NCBI GenBank assembly: GCA_001599755.1 | Contig: BCHX01000001.1 | Coordinates: 6,138,001 to 6,202,000, forward strand | Direction: 5' to 3' | Length of the DNA: 64,000 nt | Source of the DNA: Gliomastix tumulicola | Taxonomy: Eukaryota > Ascomycota > Sordariomycetes > Hypocreales > Bionectriaceae | In this document: positions 1 to 9,707 of the stretch, one piece after another | How positions within the stretch are numbered: position 1 is the first letter of the stretch | Layout of the letters: every line of letters starts with the position of its first letter | The notes under the pieces: model-generated | Told to the model about the DNA's origin: nothing | The model's input: only the letters and a program-made list of their open reading frames with translations | Database searches by the model: none | Position numbers and translations under genes: made by a program

Positions 1-574
1 CCATGGCCTGCAGGTTGGGCAGGGCGCGGCGCGTCGCCTCTGTCTCCTCGCCGAGCCAGATGATGGTCTCGGCGGCGCGGGAGTACACGGTGTCCATGGC
101 GCGGACCTGGAGGGCGCGTTCGGCGTGGTCGGACTGGTTGATGCAGATGCCGTCGATCCAGATGTAGCTGCCTGGGCGGGTGGCGGCGAGGCGTGTGAGG
201 GCGTCGAGGAGGTTGGGCAGGACGGGGAAGGGTTTTCCGTCGAGAGTGATGATCTTCTTGCGATGTGGTGGTGATGTTGAGGATGAGGATGAGGAGGCCG
301 GGTCAGAGGGGAGGACGGGGTCGACCCAGGTGTACGACAGGGCGATGTACGGCGGCGCAGCGTCCAGCCGGAACGTGTGGAGCGTGAAGGCCGGGGCGGC
401 ATCGGCCTCTGGGAGACGGAGGAGGCGGAACTCGTCCGGGCCGAGCGCGGCGCCGTAGCGGAAGCCGAGGACCGGGGCGACGGCGCGGAGGAGCAGCGTC
501 TGGTGGGCGCCGTGGGGGAAGGTCAGGAGGGCGGAGGCAAGGCCCTGCAGGGCTTGGAAGATGTTCAGCGCCAT
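1..574 (-). CDS. HET-domain protein, N-terminal part (cut by left edge)
   Basis: This is the first 191 codons of a heterokaryon-incompatibility (HET) domain protein; the rest lies beyond position 1. Such proteins take part in fungal non-self recognition and programmed cell death. Seen: the start ATG at 574-572, the motif PPYIALSYTW at about residues 74-83, a low-complexity Ser run at about 94-99, and the second HET block YIWIDGICINQ at about 137-147 followed by R-A-x-x-x-V-Y-x-x-A and IIWLGEE (171-177). The order and spacing match the HET family. The start was chosen as the first Met of the open frame; the segment before residue 50 is hydrophobic and not clearly part of the domain. It lies 229 bp downstream of the GH18 gene on the same strand. 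The C-terminal part cannot be judged. Confidence 0.88.
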   Translation of the reverse strand, partial: MALNIFQALQGLASALLTFPHGAHQTLLLRAVAPVLGFRYGAALGPDEFRLLRLPEADAAPAFTLHTFRLDAAPPYIALSYTWVDPVLPSDPASSSSSSTSPPHRKKIITLDGKPFPVLPNLLDALTRLAATRPGSYIWIDGICINQSDHAERALQVRAMDTVYSRAAETIIWLGEETEATRRALPNLQAM

Positions 575-803
575 GGTGAGGGTGTGGCTTGTGAGGTGAG
601 CATCGTGGGATGGTCTCGTGGATGATCTGTTCCTGGATGGGACGAGTGCGGTCGAGATGAAGCTGAAGACGGCAATTCGTGTCTGTGCCTCGTTCTTGGC
701 TCGACGCTGCGTACCCTGTAGCAAATGCAGGCTTGAAGCTATCCAAACATGTATGTCTCAAACACATCTATCAGTCTAGACGACCTATCTATATAGCGGC
801 CTC

Positions 804-1898
804 TTAGTCGTCGACGCCGTCCGAGTAGTAGTAAAACTGTCTAGGCACGGGTATATTCATCGCATGCCCTTCACCTTCTACCCCATCATCCACAACACTC
901 GGATCGCTCCCCTTCCTCTCCTGCATCTCCAGCTTCGGCTGAGCAGCAGCAGCAGCAGCAACAGCAGCAGGACCACCACCACCACCACCACCCCCCGTCG
1001 TCCTCCTGATCTCCGTCCTCCCCAGCAACTCCGTCATCCTCCTCGCCCACTCCCACGGCCTCTCCTTGCCCCCCGGCGACCCGTTGAAGTACTCCCACCC
1101 CATCACTCCCCCAAACCGCGGATACCGCTCCCGCAGCAGGCGGAACACACCCCGGAGGATCTCCCACGGCACGAAACCCGGACCGTTCTCGGGCGTCGTC
1201 ACGAGCCCGACGACGACCTTCTCCGGCGGCCAACCCTTTCCTAGCATCACCTCGTACATGGCGGGACTCGTGCAGTCGCCCCAGCCGCAGTAGAACTGCG
1301 CGTTGTACCAGGCCACGTCGCGCCCCCGCATGACCTCGAGGGCCTCGTAGTCGAAGCCGCTGAGGTTGTTCAGCGGGTTCAGCAGCGCGGCGGCGACGGG
1401 GGCCAATGTGATGATGAACGAAGACCCGAAATCCGCGCGCAGCCGGTCGATGAGCCGGATGACGCCGCCCAGGCTCATGTCCTCCTCCACATCGAGATCC
1501 AGCCCGTCCAGCCCACGCTCCCGGATCAGATCCCGCACTGGAAGATAATACCTCTCGAACCGGGCGTCGTCGTCGCCGTCGAGGCGCTCGTAGCTGCCCT
1601 TGGCGGCGCCGCCCAGCATGCCCATGACTTTGACGCCCGACGCCTGCAGGACGCGCAGCTCGGCCCAGAGCGTCTGGAAGCGCGCGTGGTGCGGCGCGTG
1701 GTCGTTGAGCGTGAGGGCCGACGGCTCGTCGTTGATGTGGATGGCGGCGAGGATGAGGTGGGTGAGCGCGATGCCCGGCTGCGTGATGAGCGGGAGGACG
1801 GAGATGGGCTTGCCGGCGCTGTCGTGGTGGGTTTGGTAGTAGGTGATGAGGCGGGGGAGGTCCGTGGCGGGACGCGGGGGGAGCGGAGGGGGAGGCAT
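804..1898 (-). CDS. GH18 family glycoside hydrolase (chitinase / ENGase-like), intracellular
   Basis: A single-exon protein of 364 residues. The GH18 catalytic signature DGLDLDVE is at residues 131-138 (D131, D134, D136 and the acid E138), and the SxGG-like strand VMGMLGG is at about 91-97. GH18 enzymes cleave beta-1,4-GlcNAc bonds in chitin or in the N-glycan core. No signal peptide is visible, so it is probably cytosolic, as in fungal ENGase-type or small GH18 proteins. The barrel continues to a late W-E-Y motif (GWEYFNG). After about residue 300 comes a poly-Gly then poly-Ala stretch and a probably disordered tail. No chitin-binding domain is seen. Chitinase and endo-beta-N-acetylglucosaminidase cannot be told apart from the sequence alone. 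Confidence 0.88.
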   Translation of the reverse strand: MPPPPLPPRPATDLPRLITYYQTHHDSAGKPISVLPLITQPGIALTHLILAAIHINDEPSALTLNDHAPHHARFQTLWAELRVLQASGVKVMGMLGGAAKGSYERLDGDDDARFERYYLPVRDLIRERGLDGLDLDVEEDMSLGGVIRLIDRLRADFGSSFIITLAPVAAALLNPLNNLSGFDYEALEVMRGRDVAWYNAQFYCGWGDCTSPAMYEVMLGKGWPPEKVVVGLVTTPENGPGFVPWEILRGVFRLLRERYPRFGGVMGWEYFNGSPGGKERPWEWARRMTELLGRTEIRRTTGGGGGGGGPAAVAAAAAAQPKLEMQERKGSDPSVVDDGVEGEGHAMNIPVPRQFYYYSDGVDD

Positions 1899-2219
1899 TT
1901 TGGACGGGGTGAAGGTAAATGATGGATGAGGGCGGGAGAGGATGGAAGGGCGACGTGTGGATGGGAGGAGAGGAGGGTGAAGCTGAAGGTGACGGTGAAG
2001 GTGCAGGTGAGATAGGCGGACGGAGTGAGCTGAGGCGGAGAAAATGGCTGGAGACGCGGCGACTTATTCAATGGGCGGGCAGCACCACACTATTAACTGA
2101 CCACCAGACACGACTGGCCAGCATAATAAATAGACTGCCATTAAGCTTATCTTATTCAACTAGCAAATCTCAATCTAACAATTATTCCCAAGTCATCTTG
2201 CAATTTTACTTCGTCTAAA
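1899..2219. other. Intergenic, upstream of the GH18 gene
   Basis: No gene is seen. It lies between the start of the GH18 gene and the end of the GH31 gene, both on the minus strand. The right half is AT-rich with an ATAATAAAT stretch near 2124 that could serve the 3' end of the GH31 transcript or the GH18 promoter. Confidence 0.5.
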
Positions 2220-4322
2220 TCACAGCTTCTCAAACACCGGCATCGTGTCCAGCGGCGAGTCGACAGTCACACTCCTCCCACCCTCATACTCCGTCCCGTC
2301 CACTCCCTTCCACTTGACACCTTCCCCGGGAAGATACACCTCCCGCTTCTCCTGGCCCGGCTTGAGGATCGGCGCCACGAGGTACTTCGGTCCGTACATG
2401 TACTGGTCGTCCACGCGCCAGCTCTTGTCGTCCTTGGGAAAGTCATAGAAGCACGGCCTCATAAGGGGATCGCCGTGCTCGTGCGCCGTCTTCATCAGCT
2501 CCCTAGTGTAGTCCCGCAGCTCCTCGCGGATACGCAGGTACTTCTCGCAGATGCCCAGCACCTCCTCGCCGTACGACCACACCTCGTTTGGCCCGCCCGA
2601 GAGGCAAAAGCTGCCGCCCGTCGTCCCGAGCCGGGGCTGCTTCGGCTCGCGGTCGCCGTGCAGCCGCATCACGGGGCAGTACGTCCCCCACTGGAACCAG
2701 CGCACCATCAGCTCGCGGAACTTGGGGTCCGACGGGATCCCGCCGTGGAAGCCGCCAATGTCCGTCGTGAACCAGGCGAAGCCCGCGATGCCCATGTTGA
2801 GCCCGGCCGAGAGCTGGTTGCGCAGCGAGCCCCAGCTGGACGCGATGTCGCCCGACCACACGAGCGCGCCGTACTTCTGGCTGCCTGCCCACGCGCACCG
2901 GACCAGGCTGACAATCTCCTCCTGTCCGGCCGCCCTCATGCCTTCGTAGAAGCCCTTGGCGTAGTCGGACGGGTACACGTTGCCGACGCTGAGGTTGGGC
3001 CCGGCCGCGTAGCGGAAGATGTCGAAGTCGTAGACGGTGTACTCGGGCTCCGCCTCGTCGAGCCAGAAGACCCGGATGCCTCGATCGTGATAGTTGCGCT
3101 TGACGGCCTGCCATACAAAGTCCCGAGCCTCCGGGTTGGTGGCGTCGTAGTGTACGGGGTATCCGCGTCCCTCCATGGCGGCGCGGATACCCCTATCCTG
3201 CCGGATGAGAAGACCCCGACGGAGCATGTCCTCGTAGTTCTCCGAGGTCTTCTCCACGGTTGGCCAGATCGAGACCATGAGCTCGATATTGAGACTCTTG
3301 AGCTCCGCAAGCATGGCGTCTGGTATCACATAATTAGCAGTTGCAAGGGACAGTCTCGTCTTTCGTGGACACTCACCAGGATCAGGCCAGAATGTGGGAT
3401 CAAACTTCCAGTCTCCCTGATTCGGCCAATGGAAGTAGTCGCACACGATGAGATCAATGGGCAGATTGCGCCTCCTGTACTCACGCGCCACCTCAAGCAG
3501 CTCCTCCTGAGTCTGGTAGCGAAGCTTGCACTGCCAGAAGCCAAGACCGTACTCTGGCATGACAGGCACGCGTCCGGTGACACCGGTATAGGCCCGAACG
3601 ATCTCAGCAGGGGAGTCACCAGCCACGACCCAGTAGTCGAGCGTGTCCGTCGAGTACGCCTCAAAGGACGTGGTGAGTGTGCTGAAGACAGCTCGTCCAA
3701 CACCTGGGTTGTTCCAAAGGAACCCATACCCGAGACTGGACAGCGCAAAGGGGACGGTGGCCTGGGAATTCCTCTGTGCCAGCTCCAAATCGGCACCCTT
3801 TAGATTCAGGAACGGCTGCTGATATTGCCCCATGCCGTAGATACGCTCCTCCGGGTCTTGCGACTCGAAGCGCATGGTTAGATGGTAGTCTGGCGATCCG
3901 AGGCGCGCTTTCCACTCGCGAGCCTGGATTCTCAATGAACTGCATTTCGGGTCAAGAACATCCAGTCTGTGCCGGGCGAACTCTTCTAGAAGAATCTGGC
4001 CCGTCTCGACATTGGTGACGATGATCTTGCCGCGGCGAGAGATGTCTGCCTTGATCTTGCCGTTGGTGATGGATGCAGAGCTCCCCTTGATCGAGATGTC
4101 TAGCTTCGACGAAGGAGACTGGTCCACCGGCTCGGTGAGAGCCCAGTCTTTCTCGGGCATTGCCGCTAGGCATGTTGCCCGTACACGGAGAGCATTCTCA
4201 CCCCAGGGCTCGATGTAGAGTGTCTCAGCGTCGAAGCGGAAAACGAGCCGCTTCCCGTCCTCATTCTTGAAGGCGGGGTCCGGCCGAGTGCCGTACTCTT
4301 GGTTTCCGTCCTGGTCGGCCAT
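2220..4322 (-). CDS. GH31 glycoside hydrolase, alpha-xylosidase/alpha-glucosidase-like
   Basis: Exons are 4322..3377 and 3319..2220, giving 681 residues. GH31 enzymes release alpha-linked xylose or glucose from the non-reducing end. Seen: an N-terminal beta-sandwich, then the barrel with RVPVMPEYGLGFWQ, the nucleophile motif FWLDEAEPE (Asp about 403 after splicing) and the acid/base motif VWSGDIASSW (Asp about 473). The EAEPE form resembles alpha-xylosidase-type GH31 proteins. No signal peptide is visible, so it probably acts on imported oligosaccharides. The intron (3320-3376) is 57 nt, a multiple of three, and lacks a stop, so the unspliced frame stays open; its GTGAGT donor, GCTAAT branch-like site and CAG acceptor, plus the interruption of a conserved segment, support removing it. 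It is divergent from the sugar porter at 5918, suggesting a take-up-and-cleave pair. Confidence 0.9.
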   Translation of the reverse strand: MADQDGNQEYGTRPDPAFKNEDGKRLVFRFDAETLYIEPWGENALRVRATCLAAMPEKDWALTEPVDQSPSSKLDISIKGSSASITNGKIKADISRRGKIIVTNVETGQILLEEFARHRLDVLDPKCSSLRIQAREWKARLGSPDYHLTMRFESQDPEERIYGMGQYQQPFLNLKGADLELAQRNSQATVPFALSSLGYGFLWNNPGVGRAVFSTLTTSFEAYSTDTLDYWVVAGDSPAEIVRAYTGVTGRVPVMPEYGLGFWQCKLRYQTQEELLEVAREYRRRNLPIDLIVCDYFHWPNQGDWKFDPTFWPDPGECPRKTRLSLATANYVIPDAMLAELKSLNIELMVSIWPTVEKTSENYEDMLRRGLLIRQDRGIRAAMEGRGYPVHYDATNPEARDFVWQAVKRNYHDRGIRVFWLDEAEPEYTVYDFDIFRYAAGPNLSVGNVYPSDYAKGFYEGMRAAGQEEIVSLVRCAWAGSQKYGALVWSGDIASSWGSLRNQLSAGLNMGIAGFAWFTTDIGGFHGGIPSDPKFRELMVRWFQWGTYCPVMRLHGDREPKQPRLGTTGGSFCLSGGPNEVWSYGEEVLGICEKYLRIREELRDYTRELMKTAHEHGDPLMRPCFYDFPKDDKSWRVDDQYMYGPKYLVAPILKPGQEKREVYLPGEGVKWKGVDGTEYEGGRSVTVDSPLDTMPVFEKL

Positions 4323-5917
4323 GATGGTTACGGGGAGTTTCTAGCTGTGACTATTTCTTGCGTCGTGAGAGAGAAAGAAGGTGACAACGATACTCTCGAA
4401 CGTTACCAGAATGAAGAGAAAGACACTGATGTAACAAGAGCCATAAGGAGCGGTATAATATAGCTTCGAGCCCGCACGGCGGCTCCCCGATGCCCGGCGC
4501 CGTGTCACGGCCGTGATCGGGGGAAGAGACCCTCAACTCCAGGCGGGATCCAATGACGGAACGATCTGTTGCATTTAGGCAAAACTCGTGGTGATAAACA
4601 CTAGAGTAGCATGTGATAGGTTGTCAGTGCGTCTCGGAATTCCATATCCCATGACACGGGTGAGGTCATGATAGGAGGGGACGTGCAGCGACGTCGCTGC
4701 ACTCGCGCCCAACTGCACCTTGTCTCCATACAAGGCCGCAACCCCCCACTCCTAAGTGTTCGAGCCGATCAACTTCTCTAAAGCATGTTCTCTCCAATGA
4801 TGCACGATATCCGAGGTGCGTGGGGGTCGAGCTTGGACTGTATCACACTCTCGCCTTCTGACTTCAACCAGCCACCGACTAACTGGCCGCCAAGTTCAAT
4901 AAACGTGAGCTAGATGCTCAGGCTGAATGAATCATTCTAGCCTCAAGAGCTAAAATCTGACCAGAGTGAAGTCTCACAGACAGGAATTGGCAAGGAGACG
5001 AGCGGAGTCTGGCGGAGTTGAAGAGGAGTTGGAGCTGAGCTGGTAAAAGGTGCAGATAGCGGTTCCAAGCAACTCGACGAATCGGATGACGAACAGGGAC
5101 GACGTGTGGCTGGCTTGAATCATGGGCCTGGCTCCCCGACATCCTACTGGACACTCCTGCAGGGCTCCCTGGTTCTCATCAGAGCTGTTCCTGCTCCCTA
5201 TACTCCCTTTGCTCCCAAAACTGACTGTAGGCTAAGGGAGCTTCTCCAACTGATACCGTCGTATGCGGGGAGCCGGCGATCTGTCTGTGGGGTACGGGGT
5301 TTGTTTCCACCGAGAGGCGGTCCTGGCGGCGGGCCTTGGACTTAACGGTATTGTCGTGACTCGTAGGTATCCGAGCCAAGCCTGTATTTCCGAGTGGCTT
5401 GTCCAACAACATGGGCTTCCAGTGCCCAATGCCTCACCGTTCAGACTCATATCCGACGGGTGAAGTCGGTTTATTCCACCGGCTAATTCGAGTGATAGCC
5501 TAAATGTCTGTCAATAGCTCAAAACCATGAACATGACATTCCTGACTCGCAACCCCAGACAAAGCCTGTGGATGGAAGCAACATGGTGGTCCTACAGGGA
5601 GGTCATACCCGGACGGTTTGAGCCTCGACCACAGACAGCTCTCTGCTGGTCGGTGAGGGGGGTGACCAGAAGCTTGGGTTACTCCAACTATGCATCACCT
5701 ACGATCATGATCCTTGGGGGAGGGGGAAGGTAGAGCAAGCAGATGGCATGGATTAGTAGACCTCTCCAAGTATAAATCAGGGGATCAGCACCCACCCTCA
5801 TTGGATCAACCATGCTCTCAATTGTGGTCGTTTTCTCCAAGTAACACTTCCCCATTGTGCGCTCAGCCATTTATCAATTGGATTACATCTTCGATTTCGT
5901 CTAATTGAAGAATCAGC
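4323..5917. promoter_or_regulatory. Divergent intergenic region between GH31 and sugar porter genes
   Basis: About 1.6 kb with no convincing gene; only short unrelated open frames occur. By position it must hold the promoters of both the GH31 gene (left, minus) and the MFS porter (right, plus). A TATA-like TATAAAT lies near 5771, about 145 bp before the porter ATG. Several SYGGRG (CreA-type) matches occur, for example at 4820-4825 and 5287-5292, but their number is about what chance would give. Confidence 0.5.
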
Positions 5918-7656
5918 ATGGCGGCCAGAGACAAAGTCGACGAAGCCAGCCTGCATGCTGAGCACGATGATCATCTCAAGGAGAACATTCAGACGCTGCA
6001 AGACGCCCAAGGCGCAAGCATTGCCGAACATGAGATGACGCTGAAAGAAGCACTGAGGGTGAATTGGAAAGCTGCGCTGTGGTCAGCCATCATCTCCTTG
6101 ACTATTGTCATGGAAGGCTATGATTTGAGGTCAGTCATTTTGATGGCATAGATTACTGCCAAGAGCCCTGCTTAACTCGAGTACAGTCTCATGTCGAATT
6201 TCTTCGGATACCCTACCTTCCAGCAGAAGTTTGGCTCATATGTAAGTGTCGTTGACTTGCTTCGTCGTGAGAGAATGGGGAAGAGGGATCGCAAGACTGA
6301 CATTCACTTGATCAGTATCCGGAGGAAGATACCTGGCAGCTCACTGGAGCATGGCAGGCAGGACTGCAGAACGGCACCAACGCCTGTGTCGTCATTGGCG
6401 GCTTCATCAACGGCTGGGCCGCCGCTCGCTTCGGTTATAGAAGATGTGTCCAGGTCGCCCTGCTGATGCTGACGGGGTTTATCTTCATCTCCTTCTTTGC
6501 TGTCCGCATCGAGATGCTCCTCGTCGGACAGATGCTCTGCGGCCTCACATGGGGCGTATATGCGACGACGGGGCCTGCCTATGCGTCCGAGGTCTGCCCC
6601 TTGGCTCTGCGAGGGTATCTGACTGTATACGTCAACCTCTGCTGGGCCATGGGCCAGTTTCTCGCGTCTGGTGTCCTCAGGGGCATGTTGCAGTACAACA
6701 ACGAGTGGTCTTGGAGGGTGCCCATCGCCGTCCAGTGGATCTGGCCGCTTCCGATCATGATACTCCTTACCTTCGCCCCGGAGTCTCCCTGGTGGCTCGC
6801 CAAGAAAGGCCGATATGAGGAAGCCGAAAAGGCCCTGATGAGACTCTCAACTCGAACAAAAGAGCAGTGTCAAGGCAGCCTGGCGCAGATCCGCCATACC
6901 ATTCAACTGGAGTCCCATATCCAGTCCGACTCGAGCTACCTTGATTGCTTCCGCGGCACCAACCTCCGACGAACCGAGATTTGCATGGTAGTCTTTGCTG
7001 GTCAGCAGCTGTCGGGCTCGACTTTCGCCTACACCCCGACATACTTCTTCCTCCAGGCGGGCATCAGCACCGAGAACGCTTTCAGCATCGCCATCGCCAG
7101 CACGGGAATGGCATTCCTCGGCACATGTGCCTCGTGGATCCTGCTTACGTACTTTGGCCGCCGCACGCTCTACTGCGGGGGCATTGCTCTGGCGAGTGTG
7201 ACTTTGCTCATCGTCGGCATCTGCTCCGTGTCAAGCAAAGCTTCAGCGGCAAGCTGGGCACAGGTGGCCTTCGTCCTCGTCTGGAAGCTCGTGTACTCCA
7301 TGACCGTCGGCCCGATCTGCTACGCCATCATCTCGGAGACATCGGCAGTACGCCTCAGACCGCAGACGGTCGTGATCGCGAGAAATACGTACGCCATCGT
7401 CCAAATCATCGCCTACATCCTGAATCCGTACATGCTCAACCCCATCGAGTGGAATTGGAAGGGAAAGGCCGGCTTCTTCTGGGCCGGCACAGCGGCGCTC
7501 ACGGCAACGTGGTCGTACTTCCGACTGCCAGAGACCAAGGACAGGACGTACGAGGAGCTGGACGTGCTGTTCAACAAGAAGATCAGTGCGAGGAAGTTCA
7601 AGACGACGACCGTGGATCCATATGCCGAGGGCGGGCAGGGTGTTGTAGCGCATTGA
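5918..7656 (+). CDS. MFS sugar porter, maltose/alpha-glucoside permease type
   Basis: Exons 5918..6129, 6187..6241 and 6316..7656 give 535 residues. It is a plasma-membrane sugar:H+ symporter of the fungal alpha-glucoside (MAL) type. Seen: a charged cytosolic N-terminus, the EGYDLSLMSNFFGYPTF segment restored by splicing, a G-R-F-G-Y-R-R loop motif, the PESPWW motif after TM6, YFGRR after TM8, and PETKDRTYEEL after TM12. Both introns have good signals: the first is 57 bp with a CAG acceptor, the second starts GTAAGT and ends CAG. The splice choices rebuild the conserved first helix and the KFGSY-YPEEDTWQL loop. Its head-to-head position with the intracellular GH31 enzyme suggests import of an alpha-linked disaccharide such as isoprimeverose or maltose, but the substrate is inferred. 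Confidence 0.92.
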
Positions 7657-8566
7657 GATTTGGTATCTTCATCTTGAATGAGTCGACTTGCTAGAAGAGA
7701 CCGGGCACCTGAATCTGTCCAGGAGTGTCTTCTTGTGGCTAGAAATGTTTATTTTATCAAGAGAAGGTGCTGGGGAGAGTTCCTGCCTGTCGACGGGAGT
7801 CGGGAAAAAGGGATAAAGCCAAAGCCCCACTCAGGCCGACTTGCCGGTTCAGCCATCACCACCCCTATATATCAGCTTGTGCCATTGCCTGCCTCACTCT
7901 CTGGATGTTGCAAAAATATGAACAAAATATCGCCCCATTCCTGTGCTTAAGACTCTGCCTCCAAGTGTTAGGTTAGGCGTTGTTGACGCCACGTCCACTA
8001 AAACCACCTACGGGACAAACTCGTCCCGATATTACTCTCCAGTCTCAACTTTCCATTCTGCTTGCTTGGGCGAGTCTACGACGATCTCAAATTTAAAATT
8101 CTAGTTTTGCATTGTGATTTTCTGTGCCTCGATTAGAGGCGTCTCCTGGAGCTGAGCTGTCTTCGTATCAGCTGTCTTCGAATCAGCAGTCCACGCCAAA
8201 AAGTGCCTTCCCTGGGCAAGCACTGAACTTGTTGAAGTCGTCCAAGCTTAGGAATATGCTTATTTTCCACTGATGCACTAGACTAAGAGTGACCTGGGGC
8301 ACACTTATCATGGAAGGTTGATCGGCCTCTTAGCCTGATACATCCTCCGCCCTCCGTCATCAGATGGCCCGTGAAGCTCTCACGGACCAGGTTGAGAATA
8401 TGGCCTCACATGCGGGATATTAACGTTCATGATCTAGAGGGGCTCAGATCTTGGCATGAACCGTTGCATGTAAATATAGACGGGCTACCTCCCGCGCCTA
8501 GGCCCTCATCTCCAAACATCAGACGAGCTTACAACGAGCTTCCGATCAAAAGCGTTGGAAACAGAT
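7657..8566. other. Intergenic, no gene seen
   Basis: About 0.9 kb between the porter and the coiled-coil pseudogene. It holds an imperfect 15-bp tandem duplication at 8157-8186 (GCTGTCTTCGWATCA twice) and an AT-rich patch near 8085-8110. No coding signal is recognisable. The first in-frame ATG of the pseudogene is at 8567, but its frame is already open from 8480. Confidence 0.45.
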
Positions 8567-9624
8567 ATGGCCGACGATCTGGTCAGAATCAGACAAGCAG
8601 CCAGCAGAAACACTGAGATTCAGCACATCCTAGCCCAAACGGATTATGCTGTGTCCTCCCTGCAGGCTCAGGCTCGTCTCATCGAGGACCTATAGCAGCA
8701 GGACCAATCTTCCGAGAGGCACATCCAGGACCTCGCGAAGCACCGCGCCAAGGAGCTAGCCGACCATGAGCGGCACAGAGACAGTACCGTAAAGCACTTC
8801 CTCTTCAAAGCCACAGGCGAGGGCGACAAGTTTGAAGAAAAGGCTGAGAAAGAAGAGAGAGAATACTTCGAGGTCATCCAGCAGGAGCACGAGGCCGGCA
8901 AGGTCTATGCGCAGCTTAAGCAGTAGTTGGACGACGCCCTGAGACAGAGAGGCGAGCTTGAGCAGACAAGGGACGTCCACTATCAAGCGCAACAGGAGCT
9001 TGACAGGCTGTATCACGACATCTTTGCTGGCGAATCGCCTCACTTTCCTCAGGAGGACCATTTGGAGAGACTTCACGCCAATGCTCTGCAGGAGTACCAC
9101 GACGTGAGGTCCCGATTCGAGACGTCATCCCAAGGCATAGGCCTGCTTCTCGCAGCATTCAAGAAGCTCGAGGAGGCTGCTCAACATATGAGCAACGCCA
9201 GGAACTACTCTGTCATGGGTGTTATGAGTAACACCAACCTCTACGACTACATGGAGCGCAGTGAAGTCAGCCAAGCAGCCGTCCTGGTAGAAGAAGCGAA
9301 AGGTCTCGTGGAGCGCGCGCATGTGGGCGAGATGCCCGAGATCAAGATCCATCAGGGCAATATCCTGGGCGATCTTATCGGATTCCACCAAAAGATCGGG
9401 TATGGAATCGAGGCGATCGACAGATACTCAGCAGTGGTGCAGGACAAGACCCGTGCCCTGGGTAAAGAAGACCGCCAAGCGCTCGATCGGGAGCTGCGCT
9501 CGATCGGGAGCTGAGGGAGAGAGCGCAATGTCTGAAGGAAAGGCGGAGAAATTTACAGCAGGAGAGACAAAGGGTGTTTCAAGAAGTGGTGGTAGGATCC
9601 AATGACAACCCCTTTGTCTCTTGA
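8567..9624 (+). pseudogene. Decayed coiled-coil protein gene (two TAG codons and a frameshift)
   Basis: One reading frame carries a continuous charged, helical, coiled-coil-like protein from ATG 8567 but is broken three times. In-frame TAG codons occur at 8693-8695 and 8924-8926, both inside convincing helical sequence (EDL*QQDQSS and QLKQ*LDDAL). A perfect 17-bp tandem duplication at 9479-9512 then shifts the frame and ends it at 9514. Reading past the duplication in the other frame continues the helix (LRERAQCLKERRRNL) to a natural TGA at 9622-9624. Undamaged, the product would be about 345 residues. Both stops can be explained by CAG to TAG, a C-to-T change as made by RIP or deamination. 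I do not recognise the family. An alternative with introns hiding the stops is not supported by good donors. Confidence 0.65.
9479..9512. repeat. Perfect 17-bp tandem duplication inside the coiled-coil pseudogene
   Basis: The unit GCGCTCGATCGGGAGCT occurs twice back to back (9479-9495 and 9496-9512). Because 17 is not a multiple of three it shifts the frame and creates the TGA at 9512-9514. Confidence 0.95.
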
Positions 9625-9707
9625 CGGAAATCGTTTTCGTCTCCTTGCTCTCAGAGCCGGATTTGATGGGATGAAGAGCTTCTCGCATTTGTATAGAAGC
9701 CCATGAC

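Noticed and set aside
2475..3803. Long plus-strand open frame opposite the GH31 gene
   Set aside because: A shadow frame created by the codon bias of the real gene on the minus strand; it has no domain.
4323..5917. Several CreA-type SYGGRG matches in the GH31/porter promoter
   Set aside because: The motif is so short that a similar number is expected by chance in 1.6 kb on two strands.
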